DNA of 35,716 bases, from assembly GCA_002239065.1 (NCBI GenBank), contig MPNO01000049.1, positions 1 through 35,716 on the forward strand, written 5' to 3'. Within the stretch, counting starts at the first letter, position 1. Each line of letters starts with the position of its first letter. Both the position numbers and the translations under genes were made by a program. Positions 26,082-33,669 of this stretch are shown here, piece after piece. The notes beneath the pieces are model-generated. The model had not been told where the DNA came from, searched no databases, and saw only the letters and a list, made by a program, of their open reading frames with translations. Source of the stretch: Defluviicoccus sp. bin129. GTDB taxonomy: Bacteria > Pseudomonadota > Alphaproteobacteria > MPNO01.

Positions 26082-26857
26082 CCCGGATCGCGACCTGGAA
26101 CGTCAACTCGATCCGCGCCCGGCTGCCGCGCGTGCTCGAATGGCTGGCCGCGTTCTCGCCCGACATCGTGCTCGCCCAGGAGCTCAAGGCGACCGACGAG
26201 ACCTTCCCGCGCGAGGCGATCGAGGACGCGGGCTACAACGTCGCCATCTGCGGCCAGAAGAATTTCAACGGCGTCGGCATCTTCGCCAAACAGCCGATCG
26301 AGGATGTCCGGACCGGCCTCCCGGGCGACGCGCAAGACGACCAGGCGCGCTATATCGAGGCCTTCGTGGGCGACCTCAGGGTGGCCTCGATCTACCTGCC
26401 CAACGGCAACCCCGCGCCGGGCGAGAAATTCGACTACAAGCTGCGCTGGATGGACCGGCTCAGCGCGCATGTCCGCGACCTGCTGCGCCAGGAGGAGGCG
26501 CTGGTGCTGGGCGGCGACTACAACGTGGTGCCGACCGACGGCGATTGCTACGACCCCGAGGGCTGGGCCGGCGACGCGCTGTGCCGGCCGGAATCGCGCG
26601 CGCGCTACCGCGCGATGGTCCATCTCGGCCTGACCGACGCCTACCGCGCCTACAACCGCGCGCCGCACGCCTACAGCTTCTGGGACTACCAGGGCGGCGT
26701 CTGGCAGAAGGATTTCGGCCTGCTGATCGACCATTTGCTGCTGTCGCCGCAGGCCGCCGACCGGCTGTCGGCGTCGGGCATCGACCGGGGCCCGCGCGGC
26801 AAGGCCAAGGCGTCCGACCACACCCCCGTCTGGTGCGAGATCGACCCGCCGGGCTAG
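26078..26857 (+). CDS. xthA: Exodeoxyribonuclease III
   Basis: The 259-residue enzyme is an AP endonuclease and 3' exonuclease of base-excision repair. Conserved residues of the exonuclease-endonuclease-phosphatase fold are visible: Asn in TWNVNSIRARLPRVLEW, Glu in VLAQELKATDETFP, Asp and Asn in LGGDYNVVPTDGDCYD, and Asp-His in KASDHTPVWCEI. NGNPAPGEKFDYKLRWM is a family block. It is coupled to erpA by a four-base overlap and converges on the first GST gene with another four-base overlap. Confidence 0.96.
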   Translation: MTRIATWNVNSIRARLPRVLEWLAAFSPDIVLAQELKATDETFPREAIEDAGYNVAICGQKNFNGVGIFAKQPIEDVRTGLPGDAQDDQARYIEAFVGDLRVASIYLPNGNPAPGEKFDYKLRWMDRLSAHVRDLLRQEEALVLGGDYNVVPTDGDCYDPEGWAGDALCRPESRARYRAMVHLGLTDAYRAYNRAPHAYSFWDYQGGVWQKDFGLLIDHLLLSPQAADRLSASGIDRGPRGKAKASDHTPVWCEIDPPG

Positions 26858-27669
26858 GTGCGCGACATGGTGTAGGCGGCCAGGCGATCCCTCGCCTCGT
26901 CGACCAGAGCCAGCCCGGCCCTCGCATGATCCGAGCTCCGGTCGGCGGTGTGCCCCTCATATTCGTCGAGCCCGAGAACGCTCGGACGAGTCCCCAGCGC
27001 CTGCCACCATCGAGCGACGTTCGGCCTGACTTCGAACCAGATATCCAGCCACTTGATCATGTCGAGCACCTTGATCAGCGGCGCATAACAACATTCCACG
27101 AGCGTAAACCCCTCGCCCATGATCCAGGGTCGGCCGTCGGACAGGGTCGCTTCCATTTTCGCGAATATCCGGTCCCACCCGACGAGTCCGCGCAACACCC
27201 ACTCCGAGTCCATGCCGTCCCTGATGACCGATTGTTGCCGCAGCGTCTTCTCGAGATCGGGTTGCTTCTTCCATCGGCTCTCCAGCTTCCCGGTGTCGAC
27301 CGCGGAGCGGAATCGCGTGACGAAATTCAGGGCGGCGACCCCCGGAAACCCGATTTCATCCGAATCCTTGATCCACTCGCGCATATAGGTCCGCTGGAGC
27401 AGGCCGGCCGGCTTGAGGGCCGGGTCGGCCTTCAACTCGTCGATGTAGTCGCAGATGATCGAGGATTCGCGGATCGGGTTGCCGTCGTGAACCAGCGTCG
27501 GCACCACGGCTTTGGGATTGATCGCAAGGTAGCTTTCATCGAAGTGGTCTTCGTCGAGCAGATGGATATAACGCGGTGTCCAGTCCTCGATCCCTTTCTC
27601 GGCGAGCGTGACAACCGCCCGGTTCGAGCATACGGAGTCCGCTTCCTTGAGGTAGTAGAGTTCGAGCAT
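26854..27669 (-). CDS. Glutathione S-transferase-like protein (first of a divergent pair)
   Basis: The 271-residue protein has a thioredoxin-fold GST N-terminal domain (1-80): LELYYLKEADSVCSNRAVVT places SVCSN at the catalytic position. INPKAVVPTLVHDGNPIRES contains the cis-proline (Pro57) and the Glu68-Ser69 pair that hold glutathione. The remainder is helical, consistent with the GST C-terminal domain. Start at 27669 is supported by GGAGG upstream; an earlier in-frame ATG is not. The substrate is unknown; beta-etherase-like (LigE/LigF type) or dehalogenating GSTs are possible. It is divergent from a second GST gene with a similar NPKxVVPxLVHDG block. Confidence 0.85.
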   Translation of the reverse strand: MLELYYLKEADSVCSNRAVVTLAEKGIEDWTPRYIHLLDEDHFDESYLAINPKAVVPTLVHDGNPIRESSIICDYIDELKADPALKPAGLLQRTYMREWIKDSDEIGFPGVAALNFVTRFRSAVDTGKLESRWKKQPDLEKTLRQQSVIRDGMDSEWVLRGLVGWDRIFAKMEATLSDGRPWIMGEGFTLVECCYAPLIKVLDMIKWLDIWFEVRPNVARWWQALGTRPSVLGLDEYEGHTADRSSDHARAGLALVDEARDRLAAYTMSRT

Positions 27670-27728
27670 CCCGATATCCTCCCGCCGCCGCCAACGCCAT
27701 CGCCGGCATTCTACCGCCGGGGCCATCC

Positions 27729-27759
27729 TTGACAAGGCCGCGCCGCTCCGTCCTAATGA
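27729..27759 (+). promoter_or_regulatory. Possible promoter for the GST-selenoprotein operon
   Basis: TTGACA (27729-27734) is a perfect -35 hexamer. TAATGA (27754-27759) follows after a 19-bp spacer, or CTAATG after 18 bp; both are imperfect -10 matches. It lies about 60-90 bp upstream of the second GST start. The 151-bp gap is divergent, so control of both GST genes from here is plausible. Confidence 0.4.
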
Positions 27760-27820
27760 GATGCGTAGAAATCGGCTGAATTCCGCGCTCGTCCGGACTC
27801 GTGAAAGAGGATAGCGAATT

Positions 27821-28630
27821 ATGGTTGTTGTCGTTCCAACCGACTCCTCGGTTCTCGAATTGACGGGTATCCACCTCTATCACGCCAATCGCTCCAACTG
27901 TTCGGCGCGTGTCCGGTTGCTGCTGGAAGAGAAGGAGCTCGACTGGACGAGCCATCACATCGATCTCGGCAGGAAGGAAAATATCTCGGAAGCGTATTTC
28001 GGGATCAATCCGAAAGGCGTGGTTCCCGCGCTGGTGCATGACGGCACGGTAATTACCGAATCGAACGACATTCTGCTCTATCTTGAGGAGACATTTCTGG
28101 AGCCGGGATTTCGAGCGGTATCGTCGGATTGTCAATCCGAAATCGACTACTGGCTGAAGATGTCGGGCGACCTCCACATACCGGGCATCAAGACCTTTCA
28201 ATACTACAAGCTGAACGCGGCGCTCCTGGAGAAGACCGACGAAGAGCTCGCGCTCTACAGGAAGCTGCAGACCGACCCCGACCTCCTGGCGTTTCACGGT
28301 AAACACAGCGAGGGCAGGCGCTTTTCCGCCGCCGACGCCGATGCGGCGGCCGCCCTGCTCGACGAGTACTTCGCGAGACAGGAGCAGGAGATCGCGGACG
28401 GCGGCTGGCTGGTCGGCGGCTCGTACACCCTGGCCGACATCTCCTGGTCGCCGACCGTAACCACCCTGCTGGCCGGCGGATTCGACTTCGGCAAATACCC
28501 CAACATCGAGGAATGGTACGCGCGCATATCGCGGCGGCCGCAATTCGAAAAGGCCGTCTTCGAATGGCGCAACCAGGCGCGTTATGCGGTGACCGATCCA
28601 ACGATCGCGGGCGCGGCGGGTACCGCGTGA
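27821..28630 (+). CDS. Glutathione S-transferase-like protein (second of a divergent pair)
   Basis: The 269-residue product has a GST N-terminal domain: GIHLYHANRSNCSARVRLLL puts Ser25-Asn-Cys-Ser28 at the active-site loop. INPKGVVPALVHDGTVITES gives cis-Pro69 and Glu80-Ser81. The C-terminal helical domain contains GGSYTLADISWSPTVTTLLA, with the conserved aspartate N-cap that stabilises the GST fold, and YPNIEEWYARISRRPQF. AGAGGA lies upstream of the ATG. The gene ends 32 bp before the selenoprotein candidate on the same strand, so the two probably share a transcript. A role in glutathione-dependent peroxide or xenobiotic handling is inferred. Confidence 0.88.
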   Translation: MVVVVPTDSSVLELTGIHLYHANRSNCSARVRLLLEEKELDWTSHHIDLGRKENISEAYFGINPKGVVPALVHDGTVITESNDILLYLEETFLEPGFRAVSSDCQSEIDYWLKMSGDLHIPGIKTFQYYKLNAALLEKTDEELALYRKLQTDPDLLAFHGKHSEGRRFSAADADAAAALLDEYFARQEQEIADGGWLVGGSYTLADISWSPTVTTLLAGGFDFGKYPNIEEWYARISRRPQFEKAVFEWRNQARYAVTDPTIAGAAGTA

Positions 28631-28662
28631 TTGTCGGGCAGCCGCACGGGAGACCCAGGAAA

Positions 28663-29769
28663 ATGACCTTTTACGCTGATTCGCAATACCCGGTACGGGA
28701 AGATCTCGACGCGGTTCATGCCGGACAGCTCGATCAGCTGGCCGACCCCGGCACCTGGGGCACCGGCGCGCAACGCCTGGCGATCGCCAGAGAAGTTCGC
28801 CAGGCGTGTTATGACGCGGGCACGCAGGAAGAACCGGAAGACACCGGCCCGTTGAGCGCCGTCGAACTGCCGGAGGCGATCTGCGCGACGATCCGCAAAT
28901 TGGCCGTCGCGCCCAAGGATTTTTTGGAGGACTCCTACGAAGAGGCCAGGAAGGGCGGTCTGAGCGACGAGGAATATGTCGAGGTTCTCGGCATCGTGTC
29001 GCGCCTGACCGACATGGACGTGTTTGCCCGCGGCATCGGCGTTCCCCTGCGCCCCCTGCCGGCCGCGCGCGACGGCCGGCCGTCCCGGGTCCGCCCCCGG
29101 GTCGCCAGGAAGGAAATGGCCTGGGTGGCGACGGTTCCGAATCTCCCCGAGGGCGGCGACGAGGCCGCCGAGATGTACGGCGAGGACTACCGGCCCTACA
29201 TCATCCGCTCGCTCAGCCTGGTGCCGGATGAAATGCGGCGGCATCTCGAGCTGGAAGAAGTTCAATACCTGCCGATGAAGAGCATCCTGATCAAGGATTA
29301 TCAGCACCATGAGGGCTTCACCCGCGCCCAGGTCGAGCTGATCGCGGGCCGGGTATCGGCCCTCAACGAGTGCTTCTACTGAACGGCGGGCCATGCCTGG
29401 TTCCTCCGTGAGAGTGGACGCGAGACCGGCCTGACCATCGACCTGGCGGCGCTGCTCGACCCGGCGCGGGACAGCGGGGTCCCCGGCGGCAGGGAGATCC
29501 TGGCCTTTGCCGATGCCGTCATAGGGCCCGACCGGGCCGCGCTCGACCGGGCGCGGCGGGCTCTCGCCGACGCGCTCGGGCCGGCGGCGGTATCGGCGGC
29601 GGCGGCCATCGCCGCGACCTTCACCAAGAACGATCGCATCGCCAACGGCAGCGGCATTCCGTCCGAGCTGAGGATGCTGCGGAATTCCCGGGAGATCCGG
29701 GCGGAGCTCGGGTTGAACGACTTCGGGACGTCGGTGAACACGCTCAGGCACTACCCCGACGAGCGATAG
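28663..29769 (+). CDS. Putative selenoprotein: two-domain AhpD/carboxymuconolactone-decarboxylase-like protein with CxxU
   Basis: Translation from the ATG at 28663 (AGGA just upstream) reaches a TGA at 29380-29382. If that TGA is read as selenocysteine (U), the product has 368 residues, with the active site LNECFYUTAGHAWFLRE: Cys237, Sec240, His244. This is the AhpD-type CxxCxxxH motif with Sec in place of the second Cys. The frame continues 128 codons after the TGA to a TAG at 29767-29769 with sensible composition (e.g. LTIDLAALLDPARDSGVPGG, TFTKNDRIANGSGIP). The first domain (about 70-125; GGLSDEEYVEVLGIVSRLTD) is a degenerate CMD domain without cysteines. A SECIS-like hairpin follows the TGA. 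The alternatives are a Cys-to-stop mutation (TGC to TGA) or a sequencing error. The reading-through version is favoured but unproven. Confidence 0.8.
29397..29429 (+). promoter_or_regulatory. Candidate bacterial SECIS element
   Basis: CUGGU (29397-29401) pairs with ACCGG (29425-29429, one G-U). After a 5' UC bulge, CUC (29404-29406) pairs with GAG (29422-29424). CGU (29407-29409) pairs with ACG (29418-29420), with C29421 bulged. The apical loop is GAGAGUGG (29410-29417). The loop begins 27 nt after the TGA, is 8 nt long and has G at its first position. These values fall in the range I know for bacterial SECIS elements (loop about 16-37 nt from UGA, small loop with an early G). Function is inferred from position and geometry. 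Confidence 0.65.
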
Positions 29770-29799
29770 CCGGCCCCAGCGCAAGGCCGGCGGCGGTTG

Positions 29800-30378
29800 C
29801 TACCGGTCGATATAGCCGAGCGTGATCGGGTGCCCCTTGCGCTGTTCTTCCGCCGCCCCGGTGTGCTTTCCGGAGCTCCAGCCGACCGGGCGCAGCACGC
29901 GCTCGGCGAAGTCGATCGATTCCTGGTCGGTGACCGTTGCGATGGTGTCGTTCCAGCGGTTCAGGAAGCCGCCGACAGCGATCACCGCCAGTATCTCGAT
30001 GATCTGGTCGTTCGAATAGTGCTTGCGCAGTTCGACGTAGTTCTCCGGTTCGACGACGTTCGGCGAGACCCCCGCCGCGAACGCCAGATCGAGGGCCGCC
30101 CGCTCGGCATCCGAGAATTCGGGAGAGGTCCGGTAGCTCCAGAGCGCCTGGATTCTCTCATCCGCGACCCCGAGCTTGTGGAGGTGGTAGGAGCCATGGG
30201 ACTGGCAATGCAGGCATCCGCTCGCCAGGCTCGCGGCCGTGAAGACCAGCTGCTTGAGATCCCCGTCGATACCGCGGCCCGGAAAGACCAGTTTCAGGAG
30301 ATCGTTCACCTTCTCCCGCAGCTCGGGCCAATGGTGCATCTCGAGGTCTTGCCGGCTCTCGTATCCTGTCGCTGCCAC
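29800..30378 (-). CDS. AhpD-like / carboxymuconolactone-decarboxylase-family protein with CxxC
   Basis: The 192-residue protein contains LVFTAASLASGCLHCQSHGS, the CMD/AhpD active-site helix with Cys55, Cys58 and His61. The downstream segment FSDAERAALDLAFAAGVSPN and SNDQIIEILAVIAVGGFLNR are family hallmarks. Unlike its neighbour at 28663 it keeps both cysteines. The start is a GTG at 30378, preceded by GGGAGG; an upstream ATG at 30438 would add 20 residues but has no ribosome-binding site. It converges on the selenoprotein candidate with 30 bp between the stops. Likely role: thiol-dependent peroxidase or related redox enzyme; substrate unknown. Confidence 0.88.
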   Translation of the reverse strand: MAATGYESRQDLEMHHWPELREKVNDLLKLVFPGRGIDGDLKQLVFTAASLASGCLHCQSHGSYHLHKLGVADERIQALWSYRTSPEFSDAERAALDLAFAAGVSPNVVEPENYVELRKHYSNDQIIEILAVIAVGGFLNRWNDTIATVTDQESIDFAERVLRPVGWSSGKHTGAAEEQRKGHPITLGYIDR

Positions 30379-30554
30379 AAATTTCCTCCCCTGGCCAGTC
30401 GTCGGCGGCGGGTCCAGTGTGCCGATCGGGAAGCCCATTGCAATGCGCTCACCGGTTGCATGGCAGGGACGACCGGCGCGGTCCCCCGGGGGACGCGAAG
30501 GCGTATTCGGGCCGGGCTGCCGTTATTCGCGCGTTTCGTAAGGCTTCCGGCAAT

Positions 30555-30570
30555 TTCTTCACGTGAAACA
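30555..30570. promoter_or_regulatory. parS-like (ParB-binding) sequence
   Basis: TTCTTCACGTGAAACA matches the ParB consensus TGTTTCACGTGAAACA at 14 of 16 positions; the central TTCACGTGAA and the right half are perfect. It lies between the AhpD-like gene and the end of the ubiD-like gene, in the 199-bp gap 30379-30577. The rest of this gap shows nothing I recognise. A real parS would imply proximity to the replication origin, but no par or origin genes are visible here. Confidence 0.35.
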
Positions 30571-30577
30571 TCAGGCC

Positions 30578-32029
30578 CTACTCGCCGCGCGGCAGCTTGA
30601 GGTCCTCGAGCGGCGGCAGGCCGTAGCTCTCCCAGTCCGCCGCGACCTCGCGCAGCTTCTCCAGCGGCGGCAGCGAGATCCCCGGATAGTCCCATTTGCG
30701 GGTGGCGTCGATGACCACCTTGGCGGCCGGCGCCTGCCCGCCCTCGGGCGCGTCGGGGCCGAAGGAGGACGGGTCGAGCTCGACCGCCGCCGGGGTCTCG
30801 ATGACCCGCACGTCGCGCTCCGGGCGGACCCGCCAGGCGAGGATCCAGTCGCGCATGAACGGGTCCTCGATGTCGATGTCGTCGTCGGTGACCACGATCC
30901 ACTTGAAATAGCTCATCCCCATATGGCCGAAGCTGCCGAACACCGCCTGGTCGACATGGCCGGCATACATCTTCCTGAGCGAGATCCACAGCGTCGCCGT
31001 GCAGCCGCCGGCTTCCAGCGCGTGCACGTCGGCGATGCCCGGGATGCGCAGATCCTCGCTCAGATGCTTCTTCAGCCCGGCCTCCAGCAGCGAGCGCTTG
31101 ATCATGCTGCTCTCCGAGGGCGGCAGCTGGCTGATGATGCCGAGCAGGATCGGGTCCCTGCGGTGGGTGATGCAGTTGACCTTGAACACCGGCGCGTGGC
31201 GCCCGCCCGCCATGTAGCCGGTGAACTCGCCGAACGGGCCCTCGGGTTCGAGCGAATCGGTCAGCACCTCGCCCTCGATGACGATCTCGGCATGCGCCGG
31301 CACTTCGAGGTCGACGGTCTCGCAGCGCACCAGCGGGATCGCCTCGCCGCGGATGCCGCCGGCAACCGCGAGCTCGTCGGCGCCGTAGCGCGCCGGCGCC
31401 GTGACGTACTGCACCGGGTCGCCGCCGATGAAGATCGCCGCCGGCATGTTCCTGCCGCGCGCCTTCCACTTCTCCCAGTGGATGGCGCCGCCGCGGTCGG
31501 GCGCGCCGAACAATATGCCGGTCTTGTCCCTGCCCTTTATCTGGCAGCGGCGGATGCCGATATTGCGCCGCCCGTCATCGGGGTCCTTGGTCACCCAGAG
31601 CGGCGTGAGATACGGCCCGGCGTCCTTCTCCGGCGTCCATACCGGGATCGGGAACGCGTTGAGGTCCACGTCCTCGCCGGAAACGATGACTTCCTTGCAC
31701 GGCCCGTCGTCGACGATCACCGGGTCGATGGGGTTGGCGATGCCGTCGATCACCTTGCGGTGGATGGCGGCGAAGTCGGGCTCGCAGCCGATCGCGGTGG
31801 CGATCATCTCGCGCGAGGCCGCCACCACCCCGGCGACGACGCGCCCGCCGGGATAGCCCTTGATGTTGCGGAAGCCGATGCCGTAGCGGTTGCCCTCCGA
31901 CATCGCGCGGAAGATCATCCTGAGCACCGCCGAGATCTCCCAGTCCTTGTCGACCTCCTTGTCGACCCAGCGCATCATGCCGCGCTGCTCCAGGACCTGG
32001 AGATAGGGCCTGAGCCCGTCATAGCTCAT
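30578..32029 (-). CDS. UbiD-family decarboxylase (prenylated-FMN dependent)
   Basis: The 483-residue protein is a full-length member of the UbiD family, which decarboxylates, or carboxylates, aromatic and unsaturated acids with prenylated FMN. Cofactor and catalytic blocks are present: RRNIGIRRCQIKGRDKTGIL with the active-site arginine, AIFIGGDPVQYVTAPARYGA, and EPEGPFGEFTGYMAGGRHAP with the catalytic glutamates. LEAGGCTATLWISLRKMYAG and VVTDDDIDIEDPFMRDWILA are also typical. The genomic partner UbiX, which makes the cofactor, is not in the window. Neighbours (YciI-like, flavin monooxygenase-like) suggest catabolism of an aromatic acid rather than ubiquinone synthesis; this is inference. Confidence 0.93.
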   Translation of the reverse strand: MSYDGLRPYLQVLEQRGMMRWVDKEVDKDWEISAVLRMIFRAMSEGNRYGIGFRNIKGYPGGRVVAGVVAASREMIATAIGCEPDFAAIHRKVIDGIANPIDPVIVDDGPCKEVIVSGEDVDLNAFPIPVWTPEKDAGPYLTPLWVTKDPDDGRRNIGIRRCQIKGRDKTGILFGAPDRGGAIHWEKWKARGRNMPAAIFIGGDPVQYVTAPARYGADELAVAGGIRGEAIPLVRCETVDLEVPAHAEIVIEGEVLTDSLEPEGPFGEFTGYMAGGRHAPVFKVNCITHRRDPILLGIISQLPPSESSMIKRSLLEAGLKKHLSEDLRIPGIADVHALEAGGCTATLWISLRKMYAGHVDQAVFGSFGHMGMSYFKWIVVTDDDIDIEDPFMRDWILAWRVRPERDVRVIETPAAVELDPSSFGPDAPEGGQAPAAKVVIDATRKWDYPGISLPPLEKLREVAADWESYGLPPLEDLKLPRGE

Positions 32030-32089
32030 CGCCTGTCCGCCTCCCTCGCTGTCGATGCGCGCCGGTCGCCCATATCGCGGCCGCCCGCC

Positions 32090-32404
32090 TCAGCTGCCCT
32101 CGGCCGTCTTCGGCGCGGCGCCGGGGTTCCACTGCCCCCGGCGCATGCGGTTGATCTCGACCCGCTCGAACAGCCCCGCCTTGCGGAAGGGCTCGTCGCG
32201 CGAGAACGCCTCGGCCTCCTCCCGCGAGGGGACGTTGACGATCAGCACGCTCCCGGTGCGGGTCCCGCCGTCCTCGCCGAGCAGCGCGCCGCCGAGCACC
32301 AGGATGTCCTCATGCGCGTCGAGATAGGCGAAGTGGTCCTCCCGGGCGCGCGCGCGGATCTCTTCCGCACCGGGCTTGTCGATCTGGTAGATGATGTAGA
32401 GCAT
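32090..32404 (-). CDS. YciI-like (YCII-domain) protein
   Basis: The 104-residue product begins MLYIIYQIDKPGAEEIRARA and has the YciI fold pattern with His in REDHFAYLDAHEDILVLGGA. It continues with SVLIVNVPSREEAEAFSRDE and PFRKAGLFERVEINRMRRGQ, typical of the family. Some YciI-domain proteins act as small lyases or dehalogenases in aromatic degradation; most have no known function. The start at 32404 is supported by GGAAGGGCGGGG. It lies 60 bp upstream of the ubiD-like gene on the same strand, so cotranscription is likely. Confidence 0.88.
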   Translation of the reverse strand: MLYIIYQIDKPGAEEIRARAREDHFAYLDAHEDILVLGGALLGEDGGTRTGSVLIVNVPSREEAEAFSRDEPFRKAGLFERVEINRMRRGQWNPGAAPKTAEGS

Positions 32405-32484
32405 GGCCCCGCCCTTCCGTTGCGCCGGTGGCAGGATCACAGGCGGGGCGGCCGCCATCAAGCGTCGAACGCCGGAGGACAGCA

Positions 32485-33477
32485 ATGACGGTCGGGATCG
32501 GTGTCGTTTTCGACGGGTTCGACGACGCGCGCGAGATGCTGCGCCTCGCCCGGGGCGCGGAGGCGGCGGGGGCCGCGAGCGTCTGGGTCGCCGAGCATAT
32601 GGGCTATCGCGAGGCGGTCACCGCCTGCGCGGCGATCGCCGGGGCGACCGAGACAGTGCGGCTGGTGCCGACCGCGATCAGCCCCTATCTCTGGCACCCC
32701 ACCCCGACGGCGATGGCGCTGGCCACCCTCGCCGAGCTGGCGCCCGGGCGCGTCGCCGCGGCGGTGTCGGTCGGCAATTTGCTCAATCTCAGGGAATCGG
32801 GCCACGAGCCGCTGCGCCCGGTGGCCGCGATCGGCGGCATGGTGGCGGATCTCCGCGCGCTGTGGACCGGGGATGCGGTCACCAGCGACGCCCCCAGCTA
32901 CCGCCTCGACGGCGCCTACATGAACTTCGCCCCGCCGGCGCCGCTGCCGATCTACGTCGCCTCGACCGGCCCGCAGGTGCTCCGCCTCTCGGGCCGGATC
33001 GCCGACGGGGTGCTGCTGTCGGGCGGGCTCACCCTCGAATCGACCCGGCGCTGCCTCGCCTTCGCCGAGGAGGGCGCGGCGGCGGCGGGGCGCGACCCGA
33101 AATCGTTCCGCCGGGCGAGCCTGATCTACTTCTCGGTCTCGCCCGACGGCGCGGCGGCGGTGGACGACCTGAAGACCAAGCTCGCCTTCCTGTTCCGCAG
33201 CCCGCGCCACGCCGACAACATCGCCACCGCGGGGCTCGCCATCGACCACGCCGCGATCATGGACGCGGTCGGGCGCCGCGACCTCGCCGGCGCGGCGGCG
33301 CTGATCCCCGACGAGGCGATCGAGGCGTTCTGCGTCGGCGGCACCCCTTCCGACTGCCGCAGGCTGCTCGCCGGCTATCTCGAAGCGGGGATCGAGGAGC
33401 CCATCCTGCAGATCAGCGGCACGCAGGAGAACAAGGCCCTGGCGCTCGACCTGGTGCGCGAATTCGCGGCCTCATGA
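32485..33477 (+). CDS. LLM-class (luciferase-like) flavin-dependent oxidoreductase
   Basis: The 330-residue TIM-barrel protein starts MTVGIGVVFDGFDDAREMLR and shows the luciferase-like pattern LARGAEAAGAASVWVAEHMG, LATLAELAPGRVAAAVSVGN and APLPIYVASTGPQVLRLSGR. The C-terminal block EAFCVGGTPSDCRRLLAGYL matches coenzyme F420- or FMN-dependent members. GGAGG precedes the ATG. It diverges from the YciI-ubiD pair across 80 bp, suggesting shared control. The substrate cannot be assigned. Confidence 0.9.
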   Translation: MTVGIGVVFDGFDDAREMLRLARGAEAAGAASVWVAEHMGYREAVTACAAIAGATETVRLVPTAISPYLWHPTPTAMALATLAELAPGRVAAAVSVGNLLNLRESGHEPLRPVAAIGGMVADLRALWTGDAVTSDAPSYRLDGAYMNFAPPAPLPIYVASTGPQVLRLSGRIADGVLLSGGLTLESTRRCLAFAEEGAAAAGRDPKSFRRASLIYFSVSPDGAAAVDDLKTKLAFLFRSPRHADNIATAGLAIDHAAIMDAVGRRDLAGAAALIPDEAIEAFCVGGTPSDCRRLLAGYLEAGIEEPILQISGTQENKALALDLVREFAAS

Positions 33478-33548
33478 AACCAACAATATCTATATATTAT
33501 AACTTCTTACATAGCTTACCGAAGCTGTTTTCTTAAATTCGAAAGCGG
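33478..33548. other. AT-rich intergenic patch
   Basis: Directly after the LLM gene lies a stretch very rich in A and T (for example ATATCTATATATTATAACTT) that contrasts sharply with the surrounding GC-rich DNA. No gene is visible. It may mark an insertion boundary or hold promoter-like sequence; compare the rest of 33478-33669, where only hairpins are seen. Confidence 0.6.
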
Positions 33549-33584
33549 CGAAGGGATCGCCGTCCCTTCGGGCCGGTTCCGGCC
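33549..33584. terminator. Two adjacent hairpins, possible terminator
   Basis: CGAAGGGA (33549-33556) pairs perfectly with TCCCTTCG (33563-33570) around TCGCCG. Immediately after, GGCCGG-TT-CCGGCC (33571-33584) forms a second perfect hairpin. They lie between the convergent LLM gene and the lipoprotein remnant. No T-run follows, so termination is possible but not certain. Confidence 0.4.
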
Positions 33585-33669
33585 GACATCGCGAGGGGAA
33601 GACACCGCGCCGGCCGAGGCCGGACCTCCGACGGCGGCGTGAGCCCTTCCCACCCGGACCGGACTCGCT

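Noticed and set aside
29383..29409. An alternative hairpin nearer the TGA (ACGG...CCGT with a UGCC loop)
   Set aside because: Its loop begins only 11 nt after the TGA, outside the usual SECIS spacing; the stem at 29397-29429 fits better.
28582..29784. A 400-codon open frame antisense to the selenoprotein candidate
   Set aside because: It has no recognisable domain, while the plus strand carries the CMD/AhpD motifs. Long antisense frames are common in GC-rich DNA throughout this window.
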